Shown here: one piece after another, positions 15,315 to 23,067 of the stretch
Position numbering within the stretch: the first letter of the stretch is position 1
Layout: each line of letters starts with the position of its first letter
Assembly (NCBI GenBank): GCA_002503825.1
Contig: DASP01000002.1
Span: 111,781 to 175,780, forward strand
Length of the DNA: 64,000 nt
Source of the DNA: Methanoregulaceae archaeon UBA467
Lineage (GTDB): Archaea; Halobacteriota; Methanomicrobia; Methanomicrobiales; Methanospirillaceae
Direction of reading: 5' to 3'
The notes under the pieces: model-generated
Told to the model about the DNA's origin: nothing
Seen by the model: only the letters and a program-made list of their open reading frames with translations
Databases searched by the model: none
Translations under genes and position numbers: made by a program

Positions 15315-15902
15315 ATGACAACACCCCCGGACGTCCAGGTGGGCGTATCCTTTAACAAACCAGATACATTGGCAATAGATATCCTATCGAAAGTTACGCT
15401 GTCTGATTTCATGGATCTCACCGAGGACCTGGAGAAAAGGATCCTTAAAATCATTGTTGAGGATGATAGGCGAGGCCTCGGGATCGCCCGAATGGTGAAA
15501 GATATCACAGACCAGATCAATTCAGTCGATAGTGACCAGGCAGAGATCTTATCGCGGACTGCCGTCCACCAGGCATACAACCGGGCCGCCTGGGAGAGGA
15601 TCGAGAAGTATGCCCCGTTCAAGATCTGGATCGATACCGGGGATGACCGGGAACGCCCGGGTCACCTGAAGATGCACCACGTCATCATCCCTGCGGAGGA
15701 ACCGTTTGACGTGCCGGCCTTCACATCGGGAGACCGCGTCATCCCCGCCTGCAGGATGCAGTATCCTGGCGATATGACCTACAAGCCGGACCTGGGACAG
15801 GTCATCTGCTGCAGGTGCACGCTGGGGCCGAAATTCACACGATCCGGGGGGAAGATGACCGGGGGTAAAAAAGGTAAAAATCAGGTTTTCCGGGATTTAT
15901 AA
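15315..15902 (+). CDS. Shortened, inverted Mu gpF-like copy
   Basis: 195 residues matching the C-terminal two thirds of the gpF-like protein at 8607-9449 (TGDDRERPGHLKMHHV, PAEEPFDVPAF, CRCTLGPKF) but lacking about the first 115 residues. In-frame stops (TAA TAA) lie directly before its ATG, so the missing part is not simply in another start. It is the only virion-type gene on the rightward strand. The 5' part of the gene is more diverged than the middle, which is almost identical in DNA, suggesting recent recombination or gene conversion. Whether it is expressed is unknown; it may be a remnant. Confidence 0.7.
   Translation: MTTPPDVQVGVSFNKPDTLAIDILSKVTLSDFMDLTEDLEKRILKIIVEDDRRGLGIARMVKDITDQINSVDSDQAEILSRTAVHQAYNRAAWERIEKYAPFKIWIDTGDDRERPGHLKMHHVIIPAEEPFDVPAFTSGDRVIPACRMQYPGDMTYKPDLGQVICCRCTLGPKFTRSGGKMTGGKKGKNQVFRDL
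15618..15723. repeat. Inverted repeat arm B (pairs with 8771-8876)
   Basis: Reverse complement of arm A with one mismatch over 106 bases. Together the arms flank the 6.7-kb accessory block lying between portal and full gpF gene. Confidence 0.85.
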
Positions 15903-16120
15903 AACTTGTTCGCCACGAATTTGAAACCCCGGTCCCCTTCATAAGGCGACGTGTGATCGTTCTTCCCTTCCCAGATCTCCTCCGGGATGCCGGAGGGAAA
16001 CGCCTTGCACGTGTGAGCTGGCCCCTCGTTACGGTTTCTGCACCACGTGCATACCGGGCTGTATCGGTGACGGAACAGTTCACTATCGTCGAGTCCCTCC
16101 CCGGGCGAGTTATTCTCCAT
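15881..16120 (-). CDS. Small conserved phage Cys protein
   Basis: 79 residues from ATG 16120. The order is CTWCRNR, HTCKAFPSGIPEEIWEGKND, then HTSPYEGDRGFKF, a distinctive motif string shared by small proteins found next to portal genes in many tailed phages of bacteria (C..C...C.AFP.GIP..I..G..DH..PY.GD.G..F). Three Cys and a His could bind one metal. Its function is unknown in the family. It overlaps the portal end by 11 bases and the inverted gpF copy by 22 bases on the other strand. Confidence 0.7.
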   Translation of the reverse strand: MENNSPGEGLDDSELFRHRYSPVCTWCRNRNEGPAHTCKAFPSGIPEEIWEGKNDHTSPYEGDRGFKFVANKFYKSRKT

Positions 16121-19100
16121 TTTTACCTGCCTCCCTGAATGTGTATTGGATCCCGGTACGTTTTGAAACTAACTCCCAGACCATATGATTGTGGTCCCGT
16201 TCTGCCTGGTCAATAGAAATCTCGCCCCGGTTAACCTTCGGAGAGAGAATCTTGTATACCTCTTGATCTGCCGCTTTAAATTCTTCAATCACTATTTCTG
16301 ACTCAAACTCACTGAAATAGGTGAACCCTTTACGCGGTCGCATGACATATTCCCCGAGCGGAGACACCGCCCAGATCTGGGCAAAATTGCATTTACATGC
16401 CGTCACAATATCGGCAAGGCTGAACGATGCCCCGGTCGGATGGTTATGGATGAGTACCGCTCCGTTCATCATCGAGAGATCTCCATCAGAGAAGGGGACG
16501 CCCCTGGCAGCCCCCTCCCTGTATCCGGACCCGTCTCCCGGGAAAAACCAGAATGCGACCTCGTGATTTGAATAGATTGTCCGCAGGTATTCCCTCATCC
16601 GATCTTCTTCGGTTGGCTCTCCTCCAAGGGTGAGGGATAATTCAGCGGCCTTTTTGCAGCGGGTTACATCTTCGGGGGGGAGTCCTCCCTCCGAATTTAT
16701 GTGTTTATTGATGAGTTCGTATTCCTGGGCTTTGTCCCGGATCTGCGAGCCGGACCACTTTTTGAGTTCTGCCTTTACGGCAGGATCAGATTTCGGATCG
16801 TTGTTTTCGGAGGGAGTGGTATCATTATCGCCTTTTTTACCCCCTGCCCCACCGGTCCACTTCCCATCATCCTCCCGGGGTTCGTCAGGGTTAAAGCCGG
16901 CCTTCTGGATATCTTTGTTCTTCTTTTTCTGAATTTGTAGATTTGAATCCTGAATTGAAATTGCTCCACGATTAAGGACGGTGTAATACATACAGCCCTG
17001 GTGCTGGTCCCTGATGACATCATACCCTTTGATAGCTGCATAGACCCCCGGGTCTCGTATCAGCTCTTTCAGCATTTCGTCCGATTCTGATGCATACCAG
17101 TCGCGGAAGTCCTCTTTGACATCATCATAATCAATAATCTTTGCTGTTTTAGGTATCACGATACGGACAACCGTTCCTTTGTCCTTACCATACTCCCCTT
17201 TTGAATATGCGACTGCCCGGTTGAGTGACTCCTTCGAAGTATCTCCCTCTGCAGGACCTACGGCATAGATACCTGATCCGGTTATCCCCGAACCAGCATA
17301 CATCTCCCCGCTGCGCAGTTTTTCAGCGTGGTCCGGATGAGTTACCCCTCTGAAAACTTCCAGGCCGCCCTCTTCTATTTTTGAATTAAGTTCCTGTTCG
17401 GTAACTACAGATGGTTTTGCGGTATATCCCTTCTCGGTATAGATCTCGTGTGCGATGGTATTGCCGTTTGGACCTTCGTAGTGTTTCTCCATTGCAGCAG
17501 TGATCCAGTCACTTTTAGGTTTTCCCTGGTGGGCCTGAATAAAATCCGTAACTGTTTTTGAGGACCGGATGGTTTTTGTGGTAGGATCATCGACCTTATC
17601 CGGGGCTTCTCCCCCCTTTTTGCTATATCCTATGACTTTTCCCCCGGGGCCGGTCCTCATCTCCCCCCCTTCAGTGATAAAAATGTGATTGCCCTCGTCA
17701 GTGGTGACCCATCGCCCATCCTCCGTAGCAGCTGCCTTCTGGATATCCTCCTGGTCCTCGTCACTCCCCTCGTGGTCCTGCGAGGCTGCAGTTCCGAACG
17801 TCCCTGCCTGTTCGTCCGGGGACTCCTGCTGCTGCTGCGGGATCAGACCCCCCTCCGGACCTGGGGGGCCCATCGGCCCTCCGCCGCCCTGCATCCCCTG
17901 GTCCCATCCGGGTTCTGCCGCCTGGGCCTCTTCCATCGCCTTCTTGACTCTCTCGATCTTCTCTTCGCTGACGCCGGCGATGGTCATCGCGGCCTCGATC
18001 GGGACCCCCATCTGCATATAGGTCTGGGTGACCTGGGCGCGGCCCTGTTCGATCTGGGTCTGCTTCACCTCGTCGTCGAGGTCGATGACGTCTTTGAACC
18101 TGAACTTCCAACCGGGCTCATATCCTGGGAGGTCCGGCAGGACGTTCTCGTTGATCATCTCCTCGAATTTACGGAGAAGGGGTGAGAGCATCCTGGACTT
18201 CGTGATGTTCCTGGCGACGTATGCAGTCGCCCTGTTCACGTCATCACCGACGAACTCGGATGAGGAGAATCCGAACATAGCCCAGACGATCTTCGCGATC
18301 CACATCTGGCCCTCGAGCCACTGGAGATCTACCATCGTCGGGGTGAGGGGTTCGATATCCTCCTCCCCGATCAGGTTGACAACCCCGTTGAAGTTGTCCG
18401 GCCCCATATTGGCCGCCTCGAGTTCCTTGTTCGCCTCGATGAGCTGTTCGATGCTCGTGTATTGCGGATGCCTGTATTTCATCCCGGGCATTATGCCGTT
18501 CGCAAAGGTCATCCCTGCGGCCTTGGTCGAATCGATCAGGCACTCGAGATAGTCCTTCAGCTCCACCATGAAGTCGGTCCCATAACAGGAATCCGCCCTG
18601 GGATAACAACAGAAATAGACTAGCTCGGAGGGATCGAACGGGATGTATATGCCGGCCCTGGTATGTTGCCAGTATCGTTTCACATATCCCAGGGAGTAGG
18701 GTCCGGAGTAGATGATGCCGTCGTCCCCTGCAACTCCTCGCCAGTCCCGGTCGATCTCGATCCAAAATTCAGGCCCTGAGTACGCTTTTAACTCGAGGAC
18801 GAACTGTCGGTCGGAGGAGTCCGGGACGCTCATCGTTTTTACCCAGACGCCTGCATCATACCTGATGACATCCCGGGCAGTCTGCTTCAGGATGGTCGGG
18901 AAGGTGTCCTGGGGGTTCGGCCGTTTCAGAAAATCGGTCGCCTTCTTGACCTGGTCCTCCTTATGATCGATCACCTCCCATTCCACGATCCCGAGGTAGT
19001 CCATGATACCTTTCTCGCAGATGGCAAATATCGGACTCCTGGCGAGGCGGTCATTATCTGCCTGGAAGAAATTCTCACGATAGATGCCGTAGATCCCCCA

Positions 19101-19325
19101 GTAGGCGTTAAGGGTCGCGATGGCCTTCCTCTGGGCGGACCCGGAGGTAGGATGGTCGGTGTGGGTCTGGGTTCCGAAGTATTTCTCAAAGCCTTTCATC
19201 GGCTTATTGGTCCCGCCTTCCGCACCCAGGAAGGTATTCTTCCGGGCCTTCCAGTCAAAGTCGATCGTGCTGTCCTGGGCCTGATCGCCCCGGATCTTAT
19301 TCAGAACACTACTGAAGAAGCTCAT
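16110..19325 (-). CDS. Portal protein fused to ADP-ribosyltransferase-like and JAMM/JAB-like domains
   Basis: 1071 residues, about twice the usual portal length. Residues 1-480 form the portal (YWGIYGIYRENFF, then a region with ATAYVARNITKSRMLSPLL before the terminal helix), as expected after the terminase. Residues about 535-560 are a linker (GRWVTTDEGNHIF). Residues about 640-800 have ADP-ribosyltransferase features: FRGVTHP with Arg659, GSGITGSGIYAVGP, and a final GCMYYTVLNRG strand. A second linker (NPDEPREDDGKWTGG, near 815) is of the kind that precedes toxin domains in phage head proteins. Residues about 900-1071 contain HNHPTGASFSLAD (His960, His962, Ser969, Asp972), close to the JAMM zinc-peptidase motif but one residue shorter. 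It overlaps the terminase by 4 bases. Confidence 0.8.
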   Translation of the reverse strand: MSFFSSVLNKIRGDQAQDSTIDFDWKARKNTFLGAEGGTNKPMKGFEKYFGTQTHTDHPTSGSAQRKAIATLNAYWGIYGIYRENFFQADNDRLARSPIFAICEKGIMDYLGIVEWEVIDHKEDQVKKATDFLKRPNPQDTFPTILKQTARDVIRYDAGVWVKTMSVPDSSDRQFVLELKAYSGPEFWIEIDRDWRGVAGDDGIIYSGPYSLGYVKRYWQHTRAGIYIPFDPSELVYFCCYPRADSCYGTDFMVELKDYLECLIDSTKAAGMTFANGIMPGMKYRHPQYTSIEQLIEANKELEAANMGPDNFNGVVNLIGEEDIEPLTPTMVDLQWLEGQMWIAKIVWAMFGFSSSEFVGDDVNRATAYVARNITKSRMLSPLLRKFEEMINENVLPDLPGYEPGWKFRFKDVIDLDDEVKQTQIEQGRAQVTQTYMQMGVPIEAAMTIAGVSEEKIERVKKAMEEAQAAEPGWDQGMQGGGGPMGPPGPEGGLIPQQQQESPDEQAGTFGTAASQDHEGSDEDQEDIQKAAATEDGRWVTTDEGNHIFITEGGEMRTGPGGKVIGYSKKGGEAPDKVDDPTTKTIRSSKTVTDFIQAHQGKPKSDWITAAMEKHYEGPNGNTIAHEIYTEKGYTAKPSVVTEQELNSKIEEGGLEVFRGVTHPDHAEKLRSGEMYAGSGITGSGIYAVGPAEGDTSKESLNRAVAYSKGEYGKDKGTVVRIVIPKTAKIIDYDDVKEDFRDWYASESDEMLKELIRDPGVYAAIKGYDVIRDQHQGCMYYTVLNRGAISIQDSNLQIQKKKNKDIQKAGFNPDEPREDDGKWTGGAGGKKGDNDTTPSENNDPKSDPAVKAELKKWSGSQIRDKAQEYELINKHINSEGGLPPEDVTRCKKAAELSLTLGGEPTEEDRMREYLRTIYSNHEVAFWFFPGDGSGYREGAARGVPFSDGDLSMMNGAVLIHNHPTGASFSLADIVTACKCNFAQIWAVSPLGEYVMRPRKGFTYFSEFESEIVIEEFKAADQEVYKILSPKVNRGEISIDQAERDHNHMVWELVSKRTGIQYTFREAGKNGE

Positions 19326-20824
19326 TGCCAGTGCCCCCGGAGAGTTACTGGTTCTTTCCTCGTGTATTTCTTCATCCCGGGTGTCTCTGTGATCATGAAT
19401 CCTCCCTGGGATACGTCCCCTGCAAATAGTGCAAAGTCAAAGCCATCGAATTGGTCATCATGTTCTCCTCCTGGCATCAGGCATAATTCCTCGACGAAAA
19501 GGCTCATCCCGCGACGGACCCAGACATGGCCGTTCTCGACCAGGCCGGATCGGTTATACGCTCGGGAGACCTTGTCTCTGGTTGTTTTTATCTCCTTGAT
19601 TCTTATGAACGGGTATGTGTGCCGGATGCGATCGCAGAAGTCCTTCTGAAATGCGACGTTCTCGATCCCACAGACTAACGGCTTCCACTGGTTCCATTTG
19701 GCCGCGATCACCTGGGACCTCTGCTCGTAGGAGTATCGCCCCCTGACGACATCCAGGACATAATAGTCGGGGGTAGGTCCTTTCGTTATCCCAATAATAC
19801 AGATGGCGAAGTAGTCTGCAGTGTCCTTCTCCGAGACGGCAGGGTCGACTCCCATGTAGACCCGCAGGTCCGAGAGTTTGACCATCTGGCCGTCCTCCCT
19901 CTCGAGGACCGTCTCCCCGTTGACGGTTGTGAAGTCGTAATACCTGAACCAGTCGAAATGGAAGATATCGCCCTTCTTCATCAGCTCGACGTCGTTCTGA
20001 TACTGCAGGTTGAAGACGAGGGTCCCGACCCGCTCCCGGATCGTCCGGAGACCTGTAGTTACTACCTGGCCCTCGACCCGGTCATCCAGGGGCATGAAGT
20101 CTTCCCAGATGGATCGCTCGGTACTGTCCGGCCCAGTGATGATCGCCTCCTGGATCTGGAGGTCGTAGTCAAGTTCTTCGATGAGTGTCTTGTATAGGTC
20201 GAGGAAATGGTATCTGGTCCCCAGGACATGGATCTCCCCGCCTGGGATGAGGGTCGGAATGAGGGTGAGTTTGAACCAGTCGATCATCCTCTCCCTCTCG
20301 CCCTCGGTCCTGGCGTTGGAGAAGTTGACCAGGTCGTCTGCCAGGATCAGGTCGTAGTGTCCGGAGGTGACGGCCCCTGACATCGCACCGTGGGCGGTCA
20401 TCGTCGCCTCGGTGAGGATCCGGGTCCTGCCCTGGAGGATCGCCTCGTGGTCGGACCAGCGATTTCCCTTCAGTTTACCATAGTGCTCCAGGATGAGGGG
20501 GTGATACTCGATCGCGTTCTTGATGGTATTCAGAAAACGAGTTGCGTGCTGGTCGGTGTCAGAGACGATCAGGATCCTGATGTCTGGGTTGTTCACCGCC
20601 TTCCAGGCACCATACCCGATCGTCCCGACCCTGGTCTTCCCTGACCCCCTGGGGGCCAGGTCGAGAGTCTCCTGGTGGTGTGAGTAGTGGGTCAGGATCT
20701 TATCGTGGTGGTCCCAGATGACATACCCGAAGACCCGATTAGTGAAGTATTTTACAGATGTCCGGAGAAGCTCTGCCTGGAGTGCTGGCTCAATCTCGTG
20801 ATAGAGTTCGAGCGCTTTCTGCAA
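19322..20824 (-). CDS. terL: Large terminase subunit
   Basis: 500 residues. The ATPase Walker A is APRGSGKTR (about 57-65); the Walker B is DLILADDL (158-165). The C-terminal RNase H-like nuclease begins VYMGVDPAVSEKDTAD (about 330) and includes an Asp-rich end FDGFDFALFAGD. It powers DNA packaging through the portal and cuts the concatemer. It overlaps the small subunit gene by 35 bases and the portal gene by 4 bases, as coupled terminase operons do. Confidence 0.9.
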   Translation of the reverse strand: MQKALELYHEIEPALQAELLRTSVKYFTNRVFGYVIWDHHDKILTHYSHHQETLDLAPRGSGKTRVGTIGYGAWKAVNNPDIRILIVSDTDQHATRFLNTIKNAIEYHPLILEHYGKLKGNRWSDHEAILQGRTRILTEATMTAHGAMSGAVTSGHYDLILADDLVNFSNARTEGERERMIDWFKLTLIPTLIPGGEIHVLGTRYHFLDLYKTLIEELDYDLQIQEAIITGPDSTERSIWEDFMPLDDRVEGQVVTTGLRTIRERVGTLVFNLQYQNDVELMKKGDIFHFDWFRYYDFTTVNGETVLEREDGQMVKLSDLRVYMGVDPAVSEKDTADYFAICIIGITKGPTPDYYVLDVVRGRYSYEQRSQVIAAKWNQWKPLVCGIENVAFQKDFCDRIRHTYPFIRIKEIKTTRDKVSRAYNRSGLVENGHVWVRRGMSLFVEELCLMPGGEHDDQFDGFDFALFAGDVSQGGFMITETPGMKKYTRKEPVTLRGHWQ

Positions 20825-21251
20825 GAGCGTCCCCCAGGGCCTTGAGCTGGGTGTCGGTGAGCTTATGTTTCACGGTCTCCTTGACCTCTCCATCTACTGT
20901 GAGGGTGTCCCCGTATCGCTTCGGGAAGAGATGTTTCAGTCGCCAGGCGGTTGCCTGCCAGGACTCGGAGGCATCGAGCTTGTCAGTGAGGGTCTTCTCC
21001 GCCTGGGCCTGGGCGACCATGACCCGGTCGGCAAAGGTGATCATTTGGACCTCAAGGGGTGATATTTTCTCTTTATTCTCCAGTTTAGCCCGTGCGATCT
21101 TCGCGGTCTTTAACCAGGAATAGAAAGTCGTTTTGCCTATTCCGGCAAGGGCGGCAGAGGTTTCAACAAATAATCCTGACTCGATATTCTTGATTATTTG
21201 GTCGATCACTTTCTGGTTCTGAAGAATCGGGGGACGGCCTCGTTTTGCCAT
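20790..21251 (-). CDS. terS: Small terminase subunit
   Basis: 153 residues. The N-terminus has a helix-turn-helix (KVIDQIIKNIESGLF, then AALAGIGKTTFYSWLK) for recognition of viral DNA, then a helical oligomerisation region and a short conserved tail WRLKHLFPKRYG seen in this family. The gene starts the terminase-portal operon, with the provirus promoter 22-37 bases upstream. Confidence 0.85.
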   Translation of the reverse strand: MAKRGRPPILQNQKVIDQIIKNIESGLFVETSAALAGIGKTTFYSWLKTAKIARAKLENKEKISPLEVQMITFADRVMVAQAQAEKTLTDKLDASESWQATAWRLKHLFPKRYGDTLTVDGEVKETVKHKLTDTQLKALGDALAESARTLSRD

Positions 21252-21272
21252 ATAGACGTATAGAAAAGGTCA

Positions 21273-21288
21273 GATAATAAACTGGATT
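21273..21288 (-). promoter_or_regulatory. Provirus promoter element before terminase operon
   Basis: Leftward AATCCAGTTTATTATC, centred about 27 bases before ATG 21251 with no ribosome-binding site between. Confidence 0.65.
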
Positions 21289-21317
21289 GTGAATTTTTCA
21301 AAATAATTAAATGGGAT

Positions 21318-21953
21318 TTATGTCCCATTTGCCCCAGGGGCAGGGACGATCGGGGGTTCGGTATGGGCCATCTGCAGGTTAGTCCCGTAGACTTCCCCGA
21401 ACTCGACCAGGTAGATCCCATTTGACCAGGTGACATAGTAGTGCTTCAGGCCGGCCGCCTCTGCCGCCATGACCTGCGCTTTGAGGAGTAAGACATCCTC
21501 GTTCTTGTGGCCGTATGCCATCCAATTGAAGTTTGCCTCTGGCATGATGACCGATCTCTTCGGACTGGATACCTCCTGGGGAGTGACCTCGGCCTTCTCC
21601 TCTGCGATCGCTTCCTTCACTGCCTGACCTGCGGCAGGGCTGATCAGGGCACTCACGATCGCAGGGCTCTGGGTGCCGGCACGAGTCGCCAGCTTGATCA
21701 CAGTTTCGGTCAGGACGATCAGACCGGTATATGCCTCGAGCTGCGTGACGAGATCCACCTGGGCCACCAGGACCCCGTTCGTGAAGTAGTTCACGAGACC
21801 GATCCCGCTCGCGACTGCGAGGGTGCCATAGAATTTTGCATCCGAGAACTCTTCCCCGGATCCAAGTTTCTTTTCCTTATACTTCAGGGCGGCGAAGGCC
21901 GCACCCATCAGGATCGGAGTAACTACTCCAACAATAAGCGGTATAATTTCCAT
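21318..21953 (-). CDS. Three-span membrane protein of unknown function
   Basis: 211 residues from ATG 21953, preceded by AGGAG. Membrane segments are likely at about 3-23, 42-62 and 72-90; the C-terminal half is soluble with a small domain ending KHYYVTWSNGIYLVEFGEVYG. A holin-like role or a membrane anchor for the secreted partner encoded just upstream (2-base gap) is possible. The pair sits between the fibre block and terminase. No family is recognised. Confidence 0.6.
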   Translation of the reverse strand: MEIIPLIVGVVTPILMGAAFAALKYKEKKLGSGEEFSDAKFYGTLAVASGIGLVNYFTNGVLVAQVDLVTQLEAYTGLIVLTETVIKLATRAGTQSPAIVSALISPAAGQAVKEAIAEEKAEVTPQEVSSPKRSVIMPEANFNWMAYGHKNEDVLLLKAQVMAAEAAGLKHYYVTWSNGIYLVEFGEVYGTNLQMAHTEPPIVPAPGANGT

Positions 21954-21955
21954 AG

Positions 21956-22735
21956 TTATGTCTCCTGAATTTCGGTTTCGTTCCCCTGGGGGACTGAAAA
22001 AGTGTTCTTGAAGGAGGACCACTGGATCCGCCCTCCGATCGTGGCAGGCTTCCCGATCGCCTGGATACGTGAGGTGTACTGGTTCTCGTATCCAAGGATC
22101 CCGGGGCCGCCTCCGTTCGCGGTCATCGCATAGGACCCGATCGTGACGGTTCCGACGCCATTAACAGACCCTGCGAAGTCCATCATGAAGTCATCCGGGA
22201 CGTCCGTCGCCCAGGCGTTGATCTGGCCTGCAGATCCGTACTGGAGCTGAGACCCCATGAGCGAGGCCTGGACCGAGACCAGGGAACAATAGGGATCCTC
22301 TGACGGGATGGTCTCATTCTCGGTCGTGGGCGGGGCGAACTCATCTCCTCCGCATCCGCCCTCCGGGGCACCGGAAGCTACTCCGCCCAGGGCGAGTGAA
22401 TTGGAGTAGATACTCGTCCCTGTCGCAGTGATCGCCTTTGCGATATCCATATGGATGATATCAGAATTGTTCAGAGCGAAGGCCCCCTCGTAGGAGGACT
22501 GGCCTGTGGTGAGGAATCGTTCGGTGGATATCCCAGTGACGATCTCCTGACCACATCCGAGAGGGGGGGCCTCTGTCATCGACCCGTCGGAGATAGTCCA
22601 GATCGCGGTCGTATCTCCGGAGAGAGTTGATCCAGTCGCGTCCACCTGGACGGTCATCCCGGACCCGGCACATACCCCGACCAGGAGGAGAGCCAGGATG
22701 AGGCCCAGGGTCGGGAGATATCGTTTAGCCTGCAT
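21956..22735 (-). CDS. Secreted protein with signal peptide
   Basis: 259 residues. The N-terminus (KRYLP, then a hydrophobic run TLGLILALLLVGVCAGSG) is a signal sequence, with cleavage likely near residue 24. The mature part is Ser/Thr/Gly rich and beta-like, with Cys residues that could form a disulphide. It has its own leaderless-type promoter (22760-22775). The product would leave the cell or stay on its surface, unusual within a virion-gene block; it may affect host surface or be a virion membrane-contact protein. Confidence 0.6.
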   Translation of the reverse strand: MQAKRYLPTLGLILALLLVGVCAGSGMTVQVDATGSTLSGDTTAIWTISDGSMTEAPPLGCGQEIVTGISTERFLTTGQSSYEGAFALNNSDIIHMDIAKAITATGTSIYSNSLALGGVASGAPEGGCGGDEFAPPTTENETIPSEDPYCSLVSVQASLMGSQLQYGSAGQINAWATDVPDDFMMDFAGSVNGVGTVTIGSYAMTANGGGPGILGYENQYTSRIQAIGKPATIGGRIQWSSFKNTFSVPQGNETEIQET

Positions 22736-22759
22736 ACAGGACAGAGGAGGGGCCTGGGG

Positions 22760-22775
22760 ATATTATACGGGAATT
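22760..22775 (-). promoter_or_regulatory. Provirus promoter element before secreted-protein gene
   Basis: Leftward AATTCCCGTATAATAT, centred about 28 bases before ATG 22735 with no ribosome-binding site. Confidence 0.65.
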
Positions 22776-22788
22776 AAAAGAGGGGGTT

Positions 22789-23067
22789 TCAGTCAAAGAG
22801 GCCGATCGCCCGGATGCGGGCGGTCTCCCCCAGGACCTCGTCGACGGAGGGGGTGATATAGTAGTTCCCCCTCTGGTCCAGGTCGCCCTCTGCGAGGGTA
22901 TAGGTGATGTTCGTCGTTCCTGCGGTAGGGGCAGATCTCCAGGTCGTGGTCGTCAGGTCCGGCCGCAGGACCTGGATCTCCGTGATCTCATCCCCGGCGA
23001 GGATGATGCCGACATCAAGGACGAGGATCTCTCCGATCGTCCCGATCTTCAGTGTGGTTATGTCCAT
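22789..23067 (-). CDS. Small beta-rich tail-associated protein
   Basis: 92 residues. It starts in a one-base overlap (TAATG) with the stop of the glycine-rich fibre gene. The sequence (IGEILVLDVGIILAGDEITEIQVLRP, then WRSAPTAGTTNITYTL) resembles short phage virion beta-barrels, without a specific match. Last gene of the fibre operon. Confidence 0.5.
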   Translation of the reverse strand: MDITTLKIGTIGEILVLDVGIILAGDEITEIQVLRPDLTTTTWRSAPTAGTTNITYTLAEGDLDQRGNYYITPSVDEVLGETARIRAIGLFD

